Origin: DASQPR01 sp035713725
GTDB taxonomy: Bacteria; Actinomycetota; Actinomycetes; Mycobacteriales; Micromonosporaceae
Direction: 5' to 3'
Assembly (NCBI GenBank): GCA_035713725.1
Contig: DASTMZ010000162.1
Span: 1 to 16,662 of the forward strand
Length of the DNA: 16,662 nt
Shown here: positions 1 through 6,504 of the stretch, one piece after another
How the letters are laid out: each line of letters begins with the position of its first letter
How positions within the stretch are numbered: the first letter of the stretch is position 1
The notes under the pieces: model-generated
Told to the model about the DNA's origin: nothing
Databases searched by the model: none
What the model saw: only the letters and a program-made list of their open reading frames with translations
Made by a program: the position numbers and the translations under genes

Positions 1-1207
1 GCGTGAGCAAGAGCAGCTTCGACTCGGTGTTGATCGCGGTACGCCAGCGCGGTCGGGCGACCATCGACCAGCCGATGCCCAGCGTCTCGGCGGACTCATT
101 CACATCGTGGTACGACGTCGTGCCGATCACCTCGCTCGACGCAGCATCGCGTTGCAACCACGGGACGCGATGCGGATCGGAGATTGCCGAGGCGATCCAG
201 GTTGCCATGTCGTCCGGATTGGTGGGACGCGCGGCCGTCGAGTGTTGCCACACTTCGTCGTCGTCCAGCCCGGCGAAAAGCGCGGCCGCGTGCTCGACGC
301 GCAACGGCTCAAGCGTGACGTACCGCCCGCACAGCCGGGCCGCTTCGAGCCATGGCGAGCGCACCGAGACGTACGCCGGCGCCGCGACAGTCACGCCGTC
401 GTCCGGCTCCGCCATGCCGACGGCGCTGCGCAACGGCACGATCCCGGCCCAGTACGGCAGCGTCAGATCCGCCTCGTCGTCGCCGACACCACCGGTGCGG
501 CGCTTGACCGACACGTCGTGCAGGTCGAGCGCGACGACCGCGGTCTTGGCAAGCTCCGCGGTGGTCGGCGGTCTGGTGTGCGTGCTGCGGCGGAGGCCGT
601 CCGGGACTGCCGCGGCGACCGAGCCAGCGACCGAGCCGGCGATCGCCGCGGCGACCGAGCCCGCGTTCGAGGCCGCGACCGACGGCGCGCTCGCCCCGGC
701 CAGCCCGGATCCGGCCAGCCCCGATCCGCCCAACCAGGATCCGGCCAACACTGCGCCGGCCTTGTCCACGAGCGCGGTCATGGCGGCGCGCTTTGTCGAC
801 TCGTCGGTGACAAGTCGCCCGATGCCGTGCGCCACCACGGATCGGTAGTTCGCGCTGTGGTGGAACTGCGAGCGGGCCAGCACGAGCGCGTCGATCTTGG
901 TGACCTCGACGACGATCGGCAAGCCGCCATCGCGTCGGGCCGCGAGCCACGGCGTCGCGGCCCTCGAGCCGTGCAGGTAGATCGTCTCGCCGACCCGTAC
1001 GAACAAGGTCGGCAACACATGTGGCGCGCCGTCGACCACGAAGCCAACGTGGCAGACGTACGCACCGTCGAGCACCTCGTGCGCGGCCGACCGTTCGTAG
1101 GTAGCGCGCTCCGGATAGCGGCTCGGCGTGGTGCGGGCCGACGCCGGATACGCCGACGGGGAATACGAGGCGGAATACGAGGAATCCGTGACAGCCACGT
1201 CGGACAT
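1..1207 (-). CDS. PPOX-family flavin domain fused to GNAT acetyltransferase (C-terminus cut by window edge)
   Basis: The minus-strand frame is open from ATG 1207 to the left edge: 402 residues visible, C-terminus missing. A GGAGG at 1215-1219 sits 7 nt before the ATG, which supports this start. Residues about 30-285 resemble the pyridoxamine 5'-phosphate oxidase-like split-barrel family that binds FMN or F420 (GAYVCHVGFVVDGAPHVLPT near 48-67; YWAGIVPL near 252-259). Residues about 292-402 start a RimJ-like GNAT acetyltransferase (YVTLEPLR, then IGTTSYHDVN and a GIGWSMV stretch); the acetyl-CoA P-loop probably lies beyond the edge. The two domains are joined in one frame. Residues about 152-202 are a Gly/Ala/Ser/Val-rich insertion inside the flavin domain, encoded by short DNA repeats. 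It is divergent from a MocR regulator and probably under its control. The substrate of either domain is unknown, and it need not be a true PdxH. Confidence 0.85.
   Translation of the reverse strand, partial: MSDVAVTDSSYSASYSPSAYPASARTTPSRYPERATYERSAAHEVLDGAYVCHVGFVVDGAPHVLPTLFVRVGETIYLHGSRAATPWLAARRDGGLPIVVEVTKIDALVLARSQFHHSANYRSVVAHGIGRLVTDESTKRAAMTALVDKAGAVLAGSWLGGSGLAGSGLAGASAPSVAASNAGSVAAAIAGSVAGSVAAAVPDGLRRSTHTRPPTTAELAKTAVVALDLHDVSVKRRTGGVGDDEADLTLPYWAGIVPLRSAVGMAEPDDGVTVAAPAYVSVRSPWLEAARLCGRYVTLEPLRVEHAAALFAGLDDDEVWQHSTAARPTNPDDMATWIASAISDPHRVPWLQRDAASSEVIGTTSYHDVNESAETLGIGWSMVARPRWRTAINTESKLLLLT
609..760. repeat. Short degenerate repeats encoding a Gly/Ala/Ser linker
   Basis: A 17-bp word (GCCGCGGCGACCGAGCC on the plus strand) occurs at 609-625 and again at 645-661, a 36-bp (12-codon) period. 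A shorter GCGACCGAGCC copy lies at 627-637. A second family built on GGATCCGGCCA occurs at about 700-750. On the coding (minus) strand these give Gly-Ser-Leu-Ala and Gly-Ser-Val-Ala repeats, so the array stays in frame. Confidence 0.6.
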
Positions 1208-1223
1208 GCTTGCGCCTCCGATA

Positions 1224-1260
1224 TTGTTCTAGTACATTCTTTAATTTGTGGCAGTACGTT
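1224..1260. promoter_or_regulatory. Candidate MocR operator: direct repeat with 22-bp period in the divergent promoter region
   Basis: TTGTTCTAGTACATT (1224-1238) and TTGTGGCAGTACGTT (1246-1260) match at 11 of 15 positions and are offset by exactly 22 bp, about two helical turns, so both face the same side of the DNA. They lie in the only AT-rich stretch between the divergent PPOX-GNAT gene (start 1207) and the MocR gene (start 1248). Several characterised MocR regulators (GabR, PdxR types) bind direct repeats. The second copy overlaps the GTG start of the regulator, which would suit autoregulation. A TTGCGC (1210-1215) and TACATT (1233-1238) pair with a 17-bp spacer could be the regulator's promoter, leading to a leaderless mRNA. 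Confidence 0.5.
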
Positions 1261-2594
1261 ATCAGCTAACTGGCGCAACCGCGACTGAGATCGCGGCCAG
1301 TGTCGAGGCCGGCCTCCGCTCCGGCACGCTCGCAAACGGCGACAGTCTGCCGCCGGTGCGCACGCTCGCCCGCGATCTCGGCGTCAGCCCGGCCACCGTG
1401 GCTGCGGCGTACCAGACGCTGCGTCGGCGCGGCGTGGTGGAGACCGCCGGGCGCAACGGCACGCGGATCCGCATGCGGCCCACGGTCGCTGGTGAGCGGT
1501 CGGTGCGGCGGCTCGCCGTACCGGCGGGTGTTCTGGATCTGTCGTCCGGCGAGCCGGACGCGCGTGCGCTGCCGCCGCTTGGCACGGCGCTTGCGTCGGT
1601 CGCCGCGGCAGACACCGCGGGCTATGCGGCCGGCGGACCCCTGCCTGAGTTGGAAACGCTGGCGCGCGAGGCGTTCGCGGCGGACGGCATCGACGTGGCG
1701 AGCGCCAGCTTCGGCGTGACGGGTGGTGCGCTCGACGGAATCGAGCGCGTGCTCGCCGCGCATCTGCGCGCCGGTGACCGGGTCGCGGTCGAGGATCCGG
1801 GATGGGCAAACCTGCTCGACCTGGTGGCCGCGCTTGGCCTGCATCCGCAGCCGGTGCCGGTCGACCAGGACGGTCCGTCGCCGGATGGGCTCCGTGCGGC
1901 GCTGGCGGCGGGTGCGCGCGCCGTTGTCGTGACAAGCCGTGCACACAATCCAACGGGCGCAACGGTGACCGCGCAACGCGCCGCCGCCCTGCGCGGCGTG
2001 CTCGCCGACCATCCGCAAACCCTTGTCGTCGAGGACGATCACGCCGCCCAGCTCTCCGTGCAGCCGCTGCACGCGCTCGCCGGTGCGACGCCGTCGTGGG
2101 CGTTCGTCCGCTCGGTGAGTAAGCCCTACGGCCCGGATCTGCGCGTTGCGCTGGTCGCCGCGGACGAAACCACCATGGCACGGGTACGGGGACGGCAAAG
2201 CGTCGGTACCGGCTGGGTGTCGACGGTGCTCCAACGACTCGTGCTGGCCCTGATGACCGATCCGGCGATGGCGTCGCTGATCGCGGATGCACGCGACTCG
2301 TACGAGCGGCGGCGCACCGCGCTGGTCGACGCGCTCGTGGCGCGAGGCCTCGCGCCGGTCGGTCGAAGTGGCATCAACGTGTGGCTAGCGCTGCCCCGCG
2401 CCACGGACGAAACGGCGACCGTGGCACGGCTGCGCGACGACGGGTACGCCGTGGCGCCCGGCGCCCTCTACCGGTTGGCGTCACCGGCCGGCGTACGCAT
2501 CACGGTCAGCAACCTCGACCTCGACGGCGTCGAGGCGCTCGCGGACGCGGTGTTGCGCGCAGTCGCCGGCCGTCCGGCGCGACCGGCCGCTTGA
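1248..2594 (+). CDS. MocR-type transcriptional regulator (GntR winged helix + aminotransferase class I fold)
   Basis: 448 residues, normal for MocR proteins. Residues about 8-76 form the GntR winged helix (SLPPVRTLARDLGVSPATVA, then AAYQTLRRRGVV). Residues about 95-440 form a fold-type-I PLP domain: AHNPTGATVT with N234, VEDDH at 261-265 for the Asp that contacts the pyridine nitrogen, S-K-P with the expected PLP-lysine K292, and RITVSNL with R417/418 region for substrate carboxylate. All key positions are kept, so it should bind PLP or a PLP-amino-acid adduct as effector. It starts at GTG 1248 with no Shine-Dalgarno, so translation may be leaderless. It is divergent from the PPOX-GNAT fusion, which it probably controls. 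Whether it is a vitamin B6 regulator (PdxR) or responds to another amine cannot be told from the sequence, so no symbol is given. Confidence 0.93.
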   Translation: MAVRYQLTGATATEIAASVEAGLRSGTLANGDSLPPVRTLARDLGVSPATVAAAYQTLRRRGVVETAGRNGTRIRMRPTVAGERSVRRLAVPAGVLDLSSGEPDARALPPLGTALASVAAADTAGYAAGGPLPELETLAREAFAADGIDVASASFGVTGGALDGIERVLAAHLRAGDRVAVEDPGWANLLDLVAALGLHPQPVPVDQDGPSPDGLRAALAAGARAVVVTSRAHNPTGATVTAQRAAALRGVLADHPQTLVVEDDHAAQLSVQPLHALAGATPSWAFVRSVSKPYGPDLRVALVAADETTMARVRGRQSVGTGWVSTVLQRLVLALMTDPAMASLIADARDSYERRRTALVDALVARGLAPVGRSGINVWLALPRATDETATVARLRDDGYAVAPGALYRLASPAGVRITVSNLDLDGVEALADAVLRAVAGRPARPAA

Positions 2595-2663
2595 GTCGCA
2601 AGCTTCGCCCGCGCCCGGGGCGGGCTGGTCGTTGTCGGGTGCGGGCTGCCACACTCGGTCACC

Positions 2664-3809
2664 ATGGAGCAGCACCTGTATGAGCCGGTCCATGAAGAGT
2701 TCCGCGCGCTCGCCGCGACGTTCCTGGAGCGCGAGGCGGTGCCGTTCCACGACCAGTGGGAGCACGACGGCATCGTCGACCGGGAGGTCTGGCGGAAGGC
2801 GGGCAAGACCGGCCTGCTCGGCATGGACGTGCCCGAGGAGTACGGCGGCGGCGGCCAGGCGGGCGACTTCCGTTTCCAATGCGTGCTGGTCGAGGAGATC
2901 ATTCGTGCCGGCTGCTCCGGGCTCGGCTTCGGGCTGCACAACGACGTCGTGGCGCCCTATCTCACGGATCTGGCCACCGAGGATCAGAAGCGACGGTGGC
3001 TGCCGGGGTTCTGCGACGGCTCCATCGTGACCGCGATCGCGATGAGCGAGCCCGGTGCCGGGTCGGATCTCGCCGGGGTCGCGACGAGCGCGGTCCGCGA
3101 TGGCGACGACTACGTGCTCAACGGACAGAAGACGTTCATTACCAACGGCGAGATGGCCGATCTCGTGATCGTGGTGGTGAAGACCGACAGGTCGCGCGGC
3201 GCCCACGGCGTCAGCCTCATCGCGGTCGAATCGGGGACGCCCGGCTTCACTCGTGGCCGTCGCTTGCAAAAGGTCGGGCTCAAGGCGAATGACACCGCGG
3301 AGCTGTTCTTCGACGACTGCCGGGTGCCGGCCGCGAACCTGATCGGCGGCGAGAACGAGGGTTTCTACGAGCTGATGGCGAACCTGCCGCGGGAACGGCT
3401 GTCCATCGCGGTCGGCGCGGTGGCGGTTGCCGAGAACGTGCTCGCGATGACGATTGACTACGCGAAGAACCGCGAGGCGTTCGGCCGACCGATCGGCTCG
3501 TTCCAGCACAACCGCTTCCTGCTCGCCGAGCTAGCGACGGAGGTGACGATCGCGCGTACGTTCGTCAACCACTGCATCCGCGAGTTCAACGCCGGTCGCC
3601 TGACGGTGTCCGATGCCGCCATGGCGAAGTGGTGGGCCACCGAACTGCAGAACAAGGTCGCCGACCGAGGCGTACAGCTGCACGGCGGGTACGGCTTCAT
3701 GCTTGAATTCCCGGTCGCGAAGGCGTGGCTGAACAGCCGCGTCTCGACGATCTACGGCGGCACCACCGAGGTGATGAAGGAGATCATCGGCCGCGGCATG
3801 GGCTTGTAG
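2664..3809 (+). CDS. Acyl-CoA dehydrogenase, LCAD/IVD-type
   Basis: 381 residues, standard length. Acyl-CoA dehydrogenases oxidise acyl-CoA to the trans-2-enoyl-CoA using FAD and pass electrons to ETF. The N-terminal helical domain spans about 1-120, the beta domain about 121-230 (AIAMSEPGAGSDL with the flavin-contacting TAIAMSEP, then NGQKTFITNG), and the C-terminal helical domain about 231-381 (REAFGRPIGSFQ; QLHGGYGF). The MCAD-type catalytic Glu site near the C-terminus reads IYGGTTEV, so it has Gly365. E244 in LPRERLSIA sits where LCAD and isovaleryl-CoA dehydrogenase carry their base, which places it in that subfamily. The gene starts 69 nt after the MocR stop, with no clear Shine-Dalgarno. 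No ETF or thiolase genes lie beside it, so the chain length of its substrate is unknown. Confidence 0.95.
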   Translation: MEQHLYEPVHEEFRALAATFLEREAVPFHDQWEHDGIVDREVWRKAGKTGLLGMDVPEEYGGGGQAGDFRFQCVLVEEIIRAGCSGLGFGLHNDVVAPYLTDLATEDQKRRWLPGFCDGSIVTAIAMSEPGAGSDLAGVATSAVRDGDDYVLNGQKTFITNGEMADLVIVVVKTDRSRGAHGVSLIAVESGTPGFTRGRRLQKVGLKANDTAELFFDDCRVPAANLIGGENEGFYELMANLPRERLSIAVGAVAVAENVLAMTIDYAKNREAFGRPIGSFQHNRFLLAELATEVTIARTFVNHCIREFNAGRLTVSDAAMAKWWATELQNKVADRGVQLHGGYGFMLEFPVAKAWLNSRVSTIYGGTTEVMKEIIGRGMGL

Positions 3810-3882
3810 CCGGCGGCGGTTCACCGCGGCGTTGTATCGGGGGCCGGCCGGCGCGTTCCCTGCGGCGCGTCCCGTGCGTTGC

Positions 3883-3947
3883 ATGATCCACCGGGCGGTG
3901 GAATTGCGACGGGGTAGCAACCACGATTGCACCCGCTAGTGGATCAT
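3883..3947. other. Nested inverted-repeat structure (65 nt) in the gap before DUF3046
   Basis: ATGATCCAC (3883-3891) and GTGGATCAT (3939-3947) form a perfect 9-bp outer pair. Between and overlapping them are a hairpin CCACC-GGGC-GGTGG (3888-3901) and a second hairpin in which GGGT (3912-3915) and GCAA (3917-3920) pair with TTGC (3927-3930) and ACCC (3931-3934), with one bulged A. The first hairpin uses the same CCAC as the outer stem, so the two pairings exclude each other. No T tract follows. It may be a terminator for the acyl-CoA dehydrogenase mRNA, an attenuator or structured RNA, or a protein site. The rest of 3810-4062 holds nothing else I recognise. Confidence 0.4.
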
Positions 3948-4047
3948 CGCTGCGCGGCGGTCATCGGTTCCGGCCGCAGCGGTCGCTACGCTGATCGCGA
4001 GCGGCTGCCGATCCCCGGCCGCGGCTGCGCGCGCCGTCCGTGCGACG

Positions 4048-4054
4048 AGGGAGG
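4048..4054 (+). promoter_or_regulatory. Ribosome binding site deciding the DUF3046 start
   Basis: The purine-rich AGGGAGG stretch ends 8 nt before ATG 4063. An upstream in-frame GTG at 4057 would leave only 2 nt of spacing, so ATG 4063 is preferred. Confidence 0.6.
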
Positions 4055-4062
4055 CGGTGACC

Positions 4063-4263
4063 ATGCGACTGAGCGACTTCTGGCGGCGTCTGGAGGCCAC
4101 CTTCGGACCGGTGTACGCGCCGAGTGTCGCGGCCGACCAGGTGCTTGCCGAGTTGGGCGGCCGCACCGTCAACCAGGCGCTCGAGGAGGGCGTACCGGTG
4201 GCGACGGTGTGGCGTGCGGTGGTCGCCACCTTCCCCGATCGGGTGCCGGCCCGGCTGCATTGA
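4063..4263 (+). CDS. DUF3046 family small protein
   Basis: 66 residues beginning MRLSDFWRRLEATFGPVYA. This matches the actinobacterial DUF3046 family, small soluble proteins of about 60-70 residues that are usually encoded just upstream of recA, as here. Conserved marks are the N-terminal RLSDFW, the central VLAELGGRTVNQALEEG, and TVWRAV. No signal peptide, membrane segment or cysteine motif is present. The biochemical function is unknown; the recurring position beside recA-recX hints at a link to DNA repair or simply fixed gene order. It ends 215 nt before the recA start, and the recA promoter elements lie in that gap, so the two are probably not a single obligatory transcript. Confidence 0.88.
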   Translation: MRLSDFWRRLEATFGPVYAPSVAADQVLAELGGRTVNQALEEGVPVATVWRAVVATFPDRVPARLH

Positions 4264-4330
4264 CGCCCCGTGCTCGGTCGACCTGGGCGTTGTCCTGGAG
4301 GCTCGATCCCGCCCCGGCGTGTCGCTTGCG

Positions 4331-4346
4331 TCGAACAGGTGTACGG
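4331..4346 (+). promoter_or_regulatory. LexA SOS box of recA
   Basis: TCGAACAGGTGTACGG matches the actinobacterial SOS consensus TCGAAC-N4-GTTCGA at 10 of 12 fixed positions; the left half is perfect and the right half is GTaCGg. Its place upstream of recA supports LexA control. Confidence 0.8.
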
Positions 4347-4349
4347 GTA

Positions 4350-4375
4350 TTGTCCACATGACGCGCCTGTCCACA
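4350..4375 (+). promoter_or_regulatory. Two tandem DnaA-box-like nonamers upstream of recA
   Basis: TTGTCCACA (4350-4358) equals the DnaA-box consensus of Streptomyces and mycobacteria. CTGTCCACA (4367-4375) differs only in the first base, a position that is variable in that consensus. Both face the same way, 17 bp apart, directly between the SOS box and the damage-inducible promoter. I found no other TGTCCACA in the window by eye. Confidence 0.55.
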
Positions 4376-4400
4376 GATAGCGCGTGGCGGTAGATGCGTT

Positions 4401-4423
4401 CTGTCGGACTAACCGCCTAGCGT
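4401..4423 (+). promoter_or_regulatory. recA: PafBC-type (RecA-NDp, LexA-independent) damage promoter of recA
   Basis: CTGTCGGAC (4401-4409), then 8 nt, then TAGCGT (4418-4423) fits the mycobacterial motif TTGTCRGTG-N8-TANNNT in spacing and core (TGTCGG, TA...T), with mismatches at the first and the last two bases of the upstream half. Transcription would start near 4430, at or just before GTG 4431. Confidence 0.7.
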
Positions 4424-4478
4424 GGGCGCAGTGAAGAACTCAACCGCGAAGTCCGGTAAATCAACAGGGGTGGCAGCC

Positions 4479-5531
4479 ATGGCGCTAGCGGTTCCCGACC
4501 GCGAGAAGGCACTTGACCTCGCTCTCGCGCAGATCGACAAGCAGTTCGGCAAGGGGTCGGTCATGCGTCTCGGCGAGCGCCCGAGCATCCCGATGGCGGT
4601 GATCCCGACCGGCTCGATCGCGCTGGACGTGGCGCTCGGCATCGGCGGCCTGCCGCGCGGTCGAGTGGTGGAGATCTACGGACCGGAGTCAAGCGGCAAG
4701 ACCACCGTCGCGTTGCACGCGGTGGCCAACGCGCAGGCGGCCGGCGGCATCGCCGCGTTCATCGACGCGGAGCACGCACTCGACCCGGACTACGCGCGAG
4801 CGCTCGGCGTCGACACCGATGCGCTGCTTGTCTCCCAGCCCGACACCGGGGAGCAGGCGCTGGAGATCGCGGACATGCTCGTGAGGTCCGGCGCGATAGA
4901 CGTGATCGTCATCGACTCGGTCGCCGCGCTCGTGCCGCGCGCCGAGATCGAGGGGGAGATGGGCGACAGCCACGTCGGCCTGCAGGCGCGATTGATGAGC
5001 CAGGCGCTCCGGAAGATCACCGGCGCGTTGAACAACACAAATACCACCGCGATCTTTATCAACCAGCTCCGCGAGAAGATCGGCATCATGTTCGGTTCTC
5101 CGGAGACGACGACCGGTGGTCGCGCGCTGAAGTTCTACGCTTCGGTCCGCCTTGACGTCCGGCGCATCGAGGCACTCAAGGACGGCACCGACGCGGTCGG
5201 CAACCGGACGCGTGTCAAGGTCGTCAAGAACAAGCTCGCGTCGCCGTTCAAGCAAGCCGAGTTCGACATCATCTACGGCCAGGGCATTTCTCGCGAGGGC
5301 TCGCTGATCGATGTCGGCGTCGAGCAGATGATCATCCGCAAGTCGGGTGCGTGGTATACGTACGACGGCGACCAGCTCGGCCAGGGCAAGGAGAACGCCC
5401 GCAAGTTCCTCAAGGAGAACCCGGACGTCGCGGCCGAGGTCGAGAAGAAGATCCTGGAGAAGCTCGGTGTCGGCGCGCCGGCCGGTGCGGACGCGGCCAA
5501 CGGCGGCGACATCATCACGGTCGACTTCTAG
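4479..5531 (+). CDS. recA: Recombinase RecA
   Basis: 350 residues from ATG 4479, close to the usual 345-355. RecA polymerises on single-stranded DNA, drives strand exchange, and activates LexA self-cleavage. Walker A GPESSGKT is at 68-75, the catalytic Glu is E98 in DAEHALD, Walker B VIVID is at 142-146, loop L1 lies near 157-168 (EIEGEMGDSHVG), and loop L2 near 196-214 after NQLREKIG. The C-terminus ends in the acidic/aliphatic GGDIITVDF. No intein interrupts it. AGGGG at 4466-4470 is 8 nt before this ATG, and the protein then begins MALAVPDREKAL like its homologues. GTG 4431 (16 extra residues) could be a leaderless start from the PafBC promoter. GTG 4422 overlaps the -10 element and is unlikely. 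recX follows after 12 nt. Confidence 0.97.
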   Translation: MALAVPDREKALDLALAQIDKQFGKGSVMRLGERPSIPMAVIPTGSIALDVALGIGGLPRGRVVEIYGPESSGKTTVALHAVANAQAAGGIAAFIDAEHALDPDYARALGVDTDALLVSQPDTGEQALEIADMLVRSGAIDVIVIDSVAALVPRAEIEGEMGDSHVGLQARLMSQALRKITGALNNTNTTAIFINQLREKIGIMFGSPETTTGGRALKFYASVRLDVRRIEALKDGTDAVGNRTRVKVVKNKLASPFKQAEFDIIYGQGISREGSLIDVGVEQMIIRKSGAWYTYDGDQLGQGKENARKFLKENPDVAAEVEKKILEKLGVGAPAGADAANGGDIITVDF

Positions 5532-5543
5532 CCGGCCTGGCTC

Positions 5544-6293
5544 ATGCCGGCACGACGAGCCCGAGCGGGCCGAGGATGGGACGCGAGTCCGCCCCGCCAG
5601 GATCGGCACGACTCGACCGATGAGCGCTCCGGGCGCGGTGCCATCGCGGGCCGCGCAGGAGCCAAGCGCGCTGGCATTAGACGGGCCGTCGCCAAGCGCG
5701 CCGGCACCAACGGCACTGACGAACGAAGCGAGGCACGGGACCCGTACGAAGTGGCTCGCGAGATCTGCCTGCGTGCGCTGTCAATCCGTCCGCGGACGCG
5801 AGCCGAACTCGCGACCGAGTTGCGCAAGCGAGGCATGGACGCCGAGGTCGCGACCGCCGTGCTGGACCGATACGACGAGGTCGGGCTGATCGACGATGCC
5901 GCGTTCGCGCGTGCCTGGGTCTCGAGCCGGCATCACGGACGCGGACTCGCGCGGCGCGCGCTGGCCAGCGAGTTGCGTCAGCGCGGCGTCGACTCGGGAA
6001 CCGTCGACGCGGCGCTCGGCACGCTCGACGGCGATACCGAGGCGGCCACCGCCCGCAGTCTCGTCGAGCGGCGATTGCGCGGCATGGGCTCCGCATCGTC
6101 GGAGGCAGCCTTCCGCCGCCTCGTGTCGATGCTGGCGCGCAAGGGCTATCCGGCCGGGCTCGCGATCGGCGTGGTCAAGGACGCACTCGCCGATCGTGAG
6201 TCGACGTCGGCCTCCGTGACACACCTCGACGTCGACGACATGGCGGTCGCGCAGCTAGACGAGGAGGCGGCGGCCCAGTTCGAGGGCGACTGA
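5544..6293 (+). CDS. recX: Regulatory protein RecX
   Basis: 249 residues, starting 12 nt after the recA stop, so it is co-transcribed and probably translationally coupled; no Shine-Dalgarno is visible. RecX binds RecA filaments and limits their growth and activity. The conserved core begins near residue 64 (DPYEVAREICLRALSIRPRT), and its three-helix repeats follow: ELATELRKRGM with VLDRYDEVGLIDDAAFARAWV, then GLARRALASELRQRGVD, then a third with LRRLVSMLARKGYP-like sequence near 190-205. Residues 1-63 are a basic, low-complexity tail of the kind seen in actinobacterial RecX; it contains an AKRAG repeat from a 15-bp word at 5661-5675 and 5691-5705 (14 of 15 identical). I see no alternative in-frame start within the tail. 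Confidence 0.93.
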   Translation: MPARRARAGRGWDASPPRQDRHDSTDERSGRGAIAGRAGAKRAGIRRAVAKRAGTNGTDERSEARDPYEVAREICLRALSIRPRTRAELATELRKRGMDAEVATAVLDRYDEVGLIDDAAFARAWVSSRHHGRGLARRALASELRQRGVDSGTVDAALGTLDGDTEAATARSLVERRLRGMGSASSEAAFRRLVSMLARKGYPAGLAIGVVKDALADRESTSASVTHLDVDDMAVAQLDEEAAAQFEGD

Positions 6294-6375
6294 GCTCCCT
6301 CGCCGGGCGGCTGGACGTACAAAGTGGTGACTCGCGGCCACGGTCGCTGTCCACGTCGTACGCGATCATGAATTC

Positions 6376-6404
6376 TTGACCGAACCGCTTCGGCAACCTA
6401 ACCT
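6376..6404 (+). promoter_or_regulatory. Sigma-70-type promoter for rny
   Basis: TTGACC (6376-6381) and TAACCT (6399-6404) are separated by exactly 17 bp and closely match the actinobacterial housekeeping consensus (TTGACN, TANNNT). The predicted start is near 6411, about 297 nt before the rny start codon. Confidence 0.75.
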
Positions 6405-6471
6405 CGAACTACCAAGAGAAGACGTCACCCACCGCGGGCTATACCGCACAACATAGATTGCGTAACAGAAC

Positions 6472-6504
6472 GACAACAGTTCAGCCGCCCGAGCGGCGGT
6501 TGTC
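6472..6504 (+). other. Hairpin in the rny leader
   Basis: GACAAC (6472-6477) pairs with GTTGTC (6499-6504). An inner stem GCCGC (6484-6488) pairs with GCGGC (6493-6497) around a CCGA tetraloop, with an asymmetric 6/1 internal loop between the two stems. No T tract follows, so it is not a classic terminator. Confidence 0.45.

Noticed and set aside
2607..2625. GC hairpin (GCCCG/CGGGC) after the MocR gene as terminator
   Set aside because: It has only a 5-bp stem with a 9-nt loop and no T tract, and such pairings are frequent by chance at this GC content.
3883..3947. Inverted repeat as ends of a transposable element
   Set aside because: The ends are 65 bp apart, no target-site duplication is visible and no transposase is near.
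4422..4424. GTG as RecA start
   Set aside because: It overlaps the TAGCGT -10 element of the predicted promoter, so it would not be in the mRNA.
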